Positions 33,259 through 38,175 of a stretch of DNA of 38,175 bases are shown in pieces. A program made the translations under genes and the position numbers. Every line of letters begins with the position of its first letter. Position 1 is the first letter of the stretch. The notes under the pieces were generated by a model, which saw only the letters and a list, made by a program, of their open reading frames with translations, did not search any database and was not told the origin of the DNA. The DNA comes from SZAS-103 sp043747745. GTDB taxonomy: Bacteria; Pseudomonadota; Gammaproteobacteria; Xanthomonadales; Xanthomonadaceae. Location: the NCBI GenBank assembly GCA_043747745.1, contig JAYTOP010000003.1, positions 1-38,175 on the forward strand, written 5' to 3'.

Positions 33259-36134
33259 GCGATTCTGACAACAGCGGCACTGGCAACAGCCGCGACTACA
33301 AACACACGATCCACCTGCCGGCGACCGAGTTCCCAATGCGCGGCGACCTGCCGAAGCGCGAACCCGGCACGCTGGCGCGTTGGGAATCGGAAAACCTGTA
33401 CGCGCAAATCCGCGAACACACGAAAGGCCGCGAAACCTTCGTACTGCACGACGGCCCACCGTACGCGAACGGCCCGATTCATATCGGCCATGCGGTCAAC
33501 AAGATCCTCAAGGACATCGTGGTGAAGTCGAAGCTGTTGTCGGGCTTCGATGCGCCCTACGTGCCGGGCTGGGATTGCCACGGCCTGCCGATCGAACTCG
33601 CAGTCGAAAAGAAATTCGGCAAGGTCGGCACCAAGCTCAACACCTCCGAGTTCCGCAGCAAGTGCCGGGAATACGCAAATGACCAGATCGACGGCCAGCG
33701 CCGCGACTTCAAACGCCTCGGCGTGCTTGGCGCATGGGAACAGCCCTACACGACGATGGATTTCCGCTATGAAGCGGACACCCTGCGTTCGCTGGCGAAA
33801 ATCGTCGCGAACGGCCATCTCGCGCGTGGTGTGAAGCCCGTGCATTGGTGTTTCGATTGCGGCTCGGCATTGGCCGAGGCCGAGATCGAATACGCCGACA
33901 AGCAGTCGCAGGCGGTCGATGTCGCATACGACGCGATCGACCCGACGATCCTCGCGCACAAGTTCGGCGTCGATGCCGGCGACGCGATCGTGTCGGTGCC
34001 GATCTGGACCACCACGCCGTGGACGCTGCCGGCTTCGCTCGCGGTGACGCTGGGCGCGGAACTCGACTATTCGCTCGTCGAAGGTCCATCGAGCCATGGA
34101 CGGCGATCGTTGCTGGTTCTCGCATCCGCGCTCGTCGAACGCGCGCTGCATCGCTATCGCGTGGATACCGTCCACGTCCTCGGCCATGCAAAGGGCAGCG
34201 CACTCGAACACCTGCGGTTGCGCCATCCGTTCTACGACCGCAGCGTGCCGGTCATCCTCGGCGATCACGTGTCCGCCGAGGACGGCACCGGCGCCGTGCA
34301 CACCGCGCCTGGCCACGGCCATGAGGACTTCGCGGTCGGCCAGAAATACGGCCTCGACGTGCTCAATCCGGTCGGCGGCAATGGCGTGTACCTGCCAAGC
34401 ACCGAACAATTCGCGGGCCAGTACATCTGGAAGGCGAACGACGTCATCGTCGACGTGCTGCGCGAACACCGCAAATTGCTCGCGCATGAAACGATCACGC
34501 ACAGCTACCCGCATTGCTGGAGGCACAAGACGCCGGTGATCTTCCGGGTGACCCCGCAATGGTTCATCGGCATGGACCAGGCGAACCTTCGCGCCGACGC
34601 GCTGGAAGCGATCAAGGGCGTGCGCTGGGTTCCCGAATGGGGCGAAGCGCGCATCACCGGCATGATCGCCGACCGCCCGGACTGGTGCATCTCGCGCCAG
34701 CGCACCTGGGGCGTGCCGATCGCGCTGTTCGCGCACAAAGAAACCGGCGAGCCGCATCCGCGCACGGTGGAACTCATGCATGCCGTCGCCGACCGGATGG
34801 ACGCGGTCGGTACCGATGCGTGGTACGCGCTCGATCCGGCCGAATTGATCGGCGACGACGCGCAGCACTACGACAAGATCACCGACATCCTCGATGTCTG
34901 GTTCGATTCGGGCGCCAGTCACGAAGCCGTGCTCGCCGCGCGGCCAGAAGACGGTTTGCGCAAGCCGGCCGACCTGTACCTCGAGGGTTCCGACCAGCAT
35001 CGCGGCTGGTTCCAGAGCGCGCTGCTCACCGGCATCGGCATGGACCGCGCCGCGCCGTACCGACAATGCCTGACGCACGGATTCACCGTCGATGCGCAGG
35101 GCCGCAAGCAGTCGAAGTCGCTCGGCAACGTGGTCGCGCCGCAACAAGTGATGGATGCGCTGGGCGCCGACGTGCTGCGGCTGTGGATTGCGGGAACGGA
35201 CTACCGCAACGAGATGTCGGTGTCCGACGACATCCTCAAGCGCAGCGCCGACAGCTACCGGCGCATCCGCAACACCGCGCGCTTCCTGCTCGGCAACCTG
35301 CATGGATTCGATCCGGCGCAGCACCTCGTGGCGCATGCGGACCTGCTGCTGCTCGACCAATGGATCGTGCATCGCGCACATGAGTTGCAGGAGTCGATCA
35401 AGGACGCGTACGCACGCTACGACTTCAGTGCGGTCGTGCAGGCGCTGCAGAATTTCTGTACGAACGATCTCGGCGCGCTGTATCTCGACGTCACCAAGGA
35501 TCGTCTCTACACGATGCGCGAGGATAGCCGTGGACGGCGTTCGGCGCAGAGCGCGATGTTCCATGTTGCCGAAGCGATGGTGCGCTGGATCGCGCCGATC
35601 CTGAGCTTTACGGCCGATGAGATCTGGGGCTATTTGCCGGGCGAGCGCGTTGGCAATGTGTTGTTTGCGACTTGGTATGACGGGCTGGCTGAATTATCGA
35701 ACGATGATCTTGCAAGGATGCAAGAGGTCCTTGAGCTTCGAGTGAAAGTCGTCGGCGACCTGGAAATTCACCGCAACAACGGCATGATCGGCTCTTCTTT
35801 GCAGGCGGAAGTACTGTTAAGTCTTGATGCAGAAGTGATCAAACGTTTTGAACAATTGCGAGATGAGCTACGTTTTCTCTTCCTAACATCGAAGTTGGAA
35901 TTCGGCTTGTATTCGAATGAGTCGAATCCCGAATATCCAGCTGGTACGTTTTTTAGTCATCGAAGCGGTGGGTCTTCAAATGCGAAAATCGAAGTGCGTA
36001 GGTCTGAATTTCCGAAATGCATCCGTTGCTGGCACTACCGCGCTGATGTCGGCGCGAACGCCGAACATCCCGAAATCTGCCTGCGGTGCGTGAGTAACGT
36101 CGAGGGTCAGGGCGAAGATCGCAAATATTTCTGA
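33255..36134 (+). CDS. ileS: Isoleucyl-tRNA synthetase
   Basis: Class I synthetase charging tRNA-Ile, with an editing (CP1) domain. GTG at 33255 overlaps the ribF stop (GTGA) and gives 959 aa. HIGH is at 76-79 (PIHIGHAVNK), and the KMSKS loop is KQSKS at 617-621. The editing domain includes TTPWTLPASLAVTLG and GTGAVHTAPGHGHEDFAVG. The C-terminal zinc finger has C922, C925, C942 and C945, which marks the IleS1 type. The part after about nucleotide 35690 is AT-rich (77 G+C in the 180 bases 35821-36000) compared with about 65% earlier in the gene, though the reading frame and domain are normal. Confidence 0.97.
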   Translation: MSDSDNSGTGNSRDYKHTIHLPATEFPMRGDLPKREPGTLARWESENLYAQIREHTKGRETFVLHDGPPYANGPIHIGHAVNKILKDIVVKSKLLSGFDAPYVPGWDCHGLPIELAVEKKFGKVGTKLNTSEFRSKCREYANDQIDGQRRDFKRLGVLGAWEQPYTTMDFRYEADTLRSLAKIVANGHLARGVKPVHWCFDCGSALAEAEIEYADKQSQAVDVAYDAIDPTILAHKFGVDAGDAIVSVPIWTTTPWTLPASLAVTLGAELDYSLVEGPSSHGRRSLLVLASALVERALHRYRVDTVHVLGHAKGSALEHLRLRHPFYDRSVPVILGDHVSAEDGTGAVHTAPGHGHEDFAVGQKYGLDVLNPVGGNGVYLPSTEQFAGQYIWKANDVIVDVLREHRKLLAHETITHSYPHCWRHKTPVIFRVTPQWFIGMDQANLRADALEAIKGVRWVPEWGEARITGMIADRPDWCISRQRTWGVPIALFAHKETGEPHPRTVELMHAVADRMDAVGTDAWYALDPAELIGDDAQHYDKITDILDVWFDSGASHEAVLAARPEDGLRKPADLYLEGSDQHRGWFQSALLTGIGMDRAAPYRQCLTHGFTVDAQGRKQSKSLGNVVAPQQVMDALGADVLRLWIAGTDYRNEMSVSDDILKRSADSYRRIRNTARFLLGNLHGFDPAQHLVAHADLLLLDQWIVHRAHELQESIKDAYARYDFSAVVQALQNFCTNDLGALYLDVTKDRLYTMREDSRGRRSAQSAMFHVAEAMVRWIAPILSFTADEIWGYLPGERVGNVLFATWYDGLAELSNDDLARMQEVLELRVKVVGDLEIHRNNGMIGSSLQAEVLLSLDAEVIKRFEQLRDELRFLFLTSKLEFGLYSNESNPEYPAGTFFSHRSGGSSNAKIEVRRSEFPKCIRCWHYRADVGANAEHPEICLRCVSNVEGQGEDRKYF

Positions 36135-36142
36135 TTTTTCCA

Positions 36143-36218
36143 TCATTCCGGCGAAAGCCGTAATCCATTTTGACTTTGGCGTCGGAATCACCGTGGATTC
36201 CGGCTTTCGCCGGGATGA
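36143..36218. repeat. Interspersed inverted repeat between ileS and lspA
   Basis: TCATTCCGGCGAAAGCCG (36143-36160) is complementary, but for one base, to CGGCTTTCGCCGGGATGA (36201-36218). Inside them, AATCCA (36162-36167) and TGGATT (36194-36199) extend the stem. Read on the minus strand it encodes the phrase VIPAKAGIH, the hallmark of a very common proteobacterial intergenic repeat. It lies in the transcript between ileS and lspA. Confidence 0.88.
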
Positions 36219-36243
36219 CGAGCAAACTTTTACAAGGAATCTA

Positions 36244-36738
36244 GTGAATCCCAAGCCCAACGCACTGCCCTGGCTGCTGCTGTCCGCCACGATCATCGCG
36301 CTCGACCAATGGACCAAGCACATCGTGCTGACGACATTGACGTTGCATCAGCCGGTCGCATTCATCGGCGGGTTCTGGAACTGGATGCTCGCCTACAACG
36401 AAGGCGCGGCTTTCAGCTTCCTTACCGATGCGTCTGGATGGCAGCGCTGGATGTTCGCCGCGCTCGCGATCGGCGTGAGTTCGGGGATGTCGTGGTGGCT
36501 TTCACGCACGCCGCGCTCCGACTGGCGCACTGCATTGCCGTTCGCGCTGGTCATCGGCGGCGCGCTAGGCAACGTGATCGACCGCATCCGTCTCGGTCAT
36601 GTCATCGATTTCATCCAGTGGTACTGGCACGACCATTACTGGCCGACGTTCAACGTCGCCGACTCCGCGATCGTCTGCGGCGCGGCCTTTCTGCTGCTGT
36701 TCGGCATGCGCAACAAGCCCCATCCGGCGGTAAACTGA
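36244..36738 (+). CDS. lspA: Lipoprotein signal peptidase
   Basis: Aspartic peptidase of the inner membrane that cleaves prolipoprotein signal peptides. The GTG at 36244 follows AAGGA and gives 164 aa, the usual length; an upstream ATG lies inside the interspersed repeat. Four membrane segments are seen (about 8-24, 66-84, 97-112, 138-155). Catalytic aspartates are D122 (VIDFI) and D140 (FNVADS), and YNEGAAFSFL and GALGNVIDRIRLGHVIDFI are family motifs. ispH begins 4 bp after the stop, the common lspA-ispH arrangement. Confidence 0.97.
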   Translation: MNPKPNALPWLLLSATIIALDQWTKHIVLTTLTLHQPVAFIGGFWNWMLAYNEGAAFSFLTDASGWQRWMFAALAIGVSSGMSWWLSRTPRSDWRTALPFALVIGGALGNVIDRIRLGHVIDFIQWYWHDHYWPTFNVADSAIVCGAAFLLLFGMRNKPHPAVN

Positions 36739-36742
36739 GCCT

Positions 36743-37693
36743 ATGGACGTCGTCCTCGCCAATCCGCGTGGTTTCTGTGCCGGAGTTGATCGCGCGATCG
36801 AGATCGTCAAGCGTGCGATCGAGACGCTTGGCGCGCCGATCTACGTGCGTCATGAAGTCGTGCACAACCGCTTCGTCGTCGACGATCTCAAGCAGCGCGG
36901 CGCGGTGTTCGTCGAGGAGCTCGACGAAGTGCCCGATGGCGCGACCGTGATCTTCAGCGCGCACGGCGTCTCGCAGGACGTGCGTCGCGAAGCCGCGCAA
37001 CGCGGACTCAAGGTGTTCGACGCGACCTGTCCGCTCGTCACCAAGGTGCACATCGAAGTCGCGCGCCATTGCCGCGCAGGCCGTGACGTGGTGCTGATCG
37101 GTCACGCGGGGCATCCGGAAGTCGAAGGCACGATGGGGCAGTGGGATGCCGAACGTGGCGGCGGCAACATCTATCTGGTCGAGGACGTCGAAGATGTGTC
37201 GCGCCTGCAGGTCGCGCAATCCGGCAACCTCGCCTACACGACGCAGACGACGCTGTCGGTGGACGACACGCGCGCGGTGATCGCGGCATTGCAGGGCAGG
37301 TATCCGGAGATCCAGGGCCCGAAGCACGACGACATCTGCTACGCGACGCAGAACCGCCAGGACGCGGTACGCCTGCTCGCGCAGGAGTGCGACCTGGTAC
37401 TCGTGGTCGGCTCGGTCAACAGTTCCAATTCCAATCGCTTGCGCGAACTCGCCGAAAAGCAGGGCGTGGAGGCGCATCTCATCGACGGCGCCGAGCACAT
37501 CGACCCGAAGTGGCTGCACGGCAAGCAGAGGATAGGCGTCACCGCCGGTGCATCCGCACCCGAGGTGCTCGTCGAGGGAGTGCAGGCGCGATTGCGCGAA
37601 CTCGGCGCGGACGTCTTCAGCAGCTTGCAAGGAGAACCCGAGAACATGGTGTTCGCCTTGCCGCGCGAACTGCGCCTGACCGTTCTTGATTGA
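36743..37693 (+). CDS. ispH: 4-hydroxy-3-methylbut-2-enyl diphosphate reductase
   Basis: Last enzyme of the MEP isoprenoid pathway, producing IPP and DMAPP with a [4Fe-4S] cluster. 316 aa, the normal length. Cluster cysteines are C12 (GFCAGV), C96 (DATCPLV) and C199 (DDICYATQ). Substrate-binding H41, H74 and H124 and catalytic E126 (GHPEVEGT) are all present, and NSSNSNRL is the conserved diphosphate contact. It is co-directional with lspA and probably translated from the same message. Confidence 0.98.
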   Translation: MDVVLANPRGFCAGVDRAIEIVKRAIETLGAPIYVRHEVVHNRFVVDDLKQRGAVFVEELDEVPDGATVIFSAHGVSQDVRREAAQRGLKVFDATCPLVTKVHIEVARHCRAGRDVVLIGHAGHPEVEGTMGQWDAERGGGNIYLVEDVEDVSRLQVAQSGNLAYTTQTTLSVDDTRAVIAALQGRYPEIQGPKHDDICYATQNRQDAVRLLAQECDLVLVVGSVNSSNSNRLRELAEKQGVEAHLIDGAEHIDPKWLHGKQRIGVTAGASAPEVLVEGVQARLRELGADVFSSLQGEPENMVFALPRELRLTVLD

Positions 37694-37714
37694 CCTGCGA
37701 TCGTGCGTTGATTC

Positions 37715-37743
37715 CGTTCGTGATGAGCTTGTCGAACCATGGA
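37715..37743. repeat. Fragment of a common interspersed repeat downstream of ispH
   Basis: On the minus strand this stretch encodes MVRQAHHER, the mark of a widespread intergenic repeat (core TTCGACAAGCTCATCACGAA). Only one arm is visible, so it is probably a remnant. No T-rich tail follows that would make it a terminator. Confidence 0.55.
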
Positions 37744-37782
37744 TGGAAACGACGCATCCGGTCCTTCTCAAGCTGCGGTAAA

Positions 37783-37812
37783 TTGACCCTGGGCTGTGCC
37801 AGGCCTTACACT
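37783..37812 (+). promoter_or_regulatory. Sigma70 promoter of tRNA-Thr
   Basis: TTGACC (37783-37788) and TACACT (37807-37812) are 18 bp apart, ending 10 bp before the tRNA 5' end. Confidence 0.7.
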
Positions 37813-37822
37813 GCGCGGCCTT

Positions 37823-37898
<76 letters not shown>

Positions 37899-37938
37899 TG
37901 GAGATGGATGGACAGCACGTCCGCCCATTGTCCTCCCG

Positions 37939-38033
37939 CGAAGCCCGTTTCACCCGAATGCGGCGCTTCAGCCGATAGCGGCGCGCAGCGCCCAATGCAT
38001 CCCTACGAAGCCTGCACCGCCCGAATGTGGCGC
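37939..38033. repeat. Imperfect 28-bp direct repeat downstream of tRNA-Thr
   Basis: 37939-37966 and 38006-38033 match at 22 of 28 positions, sharing CGAAGCC and CCCGAATG-GGCGC. The period is 67 bp. The surrounding 37899-38100 has no gene I can support. Confidence 0.45.
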
Positions 38034-38100
38034 CCCCGCCCCTCCGCTCAATTGCTCTCAACTTAAGCCCTCAGCACGCAGATTTGTAGGCGAGGTGAAG

Positions 38101-38175
38101 ATGCGGTTTGATTCTTGGTGGTCGCGGGTAATTGCGACCACGCTGCACGCGACAGATGGCGCGCGCAGCGGCAGC
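38101..38175 (+). CDS. Start of an unidentified gene at the right edge (partial)
   Basis: ATG at 38101 follows GAGGTGA at a reasonable distance and opens a frame of 25 codons to the window edge (MRFDSWWSRVIATTLHATDG). Too little is visible to recognise it. The strong ribosome-binding site is the main support. Confidence 0.4.
   Translation, partial: MRFDSWWSRVIATTLHATDGARSGS

Noticed and set aside
32784..35564. Minus-strand open frame of 926 codons across ribF and ileS
   Set aside because: Long antisense frames are common in GC-rich genes. The plus-strand genes carry full catalytic motifs, and this frame shows none.

Overview
The window looks like a GC-rich gammaproteobacterial chromosome, probably from the Lysobacterales (Xanthomonadaceae/Rhodanobacteraceae). 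That placement is an inference from gene content and style, not a database result. The signs are the E. coli-like Nth and the rsx-nth type neighbourhood, the oprP-pstSCAB-phoU cluster, rplU-rpmA-obgE facing rpsT, murJ-ribF-ileS-lspA-ispH, and several proteobacterial interspersed repeats. Almost everything outside the left 4 kb is conserved housekeeping sequence.

Left end (1-4161): an integrative element downstream of the 3' end of an intact tRNA-Leu(CAG). It carries a P4-type tyrosine integrase, about 650 bp of structured and repeated non-coding DNA, two tandem AlpA-like regulators, a RepB-type primase, a small unknown protein and the start of another gene. All genes are on the minus strand, and those from the primase onward overlap by a few bases. 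int-alpA-primase is the layout of P4-like satellites and Gram-negative phage-inducible islands; the element continues beyond the window. The non-coding block holds two mutually exclusive hairpins, a candidate divergent promoter and two repeat families.

4250-19120: rnr-rlmB-small membrane protein (plus strand, each pair joined by ATGA), a GNAT acetyltransferase, a frameshifted DUF2007-like gene, then a long minus-strand set: oprP, pstS, pstC, pstA, pstB, phoU, rnt and cysK. A three-unit Pho box lies upstream of pstS, and a hairpin with a T tract separates pstS from pstC, which would favour the binding protein over the permease. The minus-strand trio enoyl-CoA hydratase, RnfC-like ferredoxin and nth precedes this set.

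19300-27750: a periplasmic FKBP-like protein followed by an in-frame tandem repeat with palindromic cores; a DUF1289-Nudix fusion overlapping a two-domain sulfurtransferase whose N-terminus is a 15-bp minisatellite; a frameshifted TonB_C-like gene; an enoyl-CoA isomerase; a PCu(A)C copper chaperone; and uvrA with an overlapping thioesterase.

27900-38175: rplU-rpmA, obgE, rpsT (TTG start) and murJ-ribF-ileS-lspA-ispH, then tRNA-Thr(CGT) and the start of an unidentified gene. ribF carries an in-frame insertion of about 45 codons made of inverted repeats, resembling the way Rickettsia palindromic elements sit inside genes. The 3' end of ileS is much more AT-rich than its surroundings.
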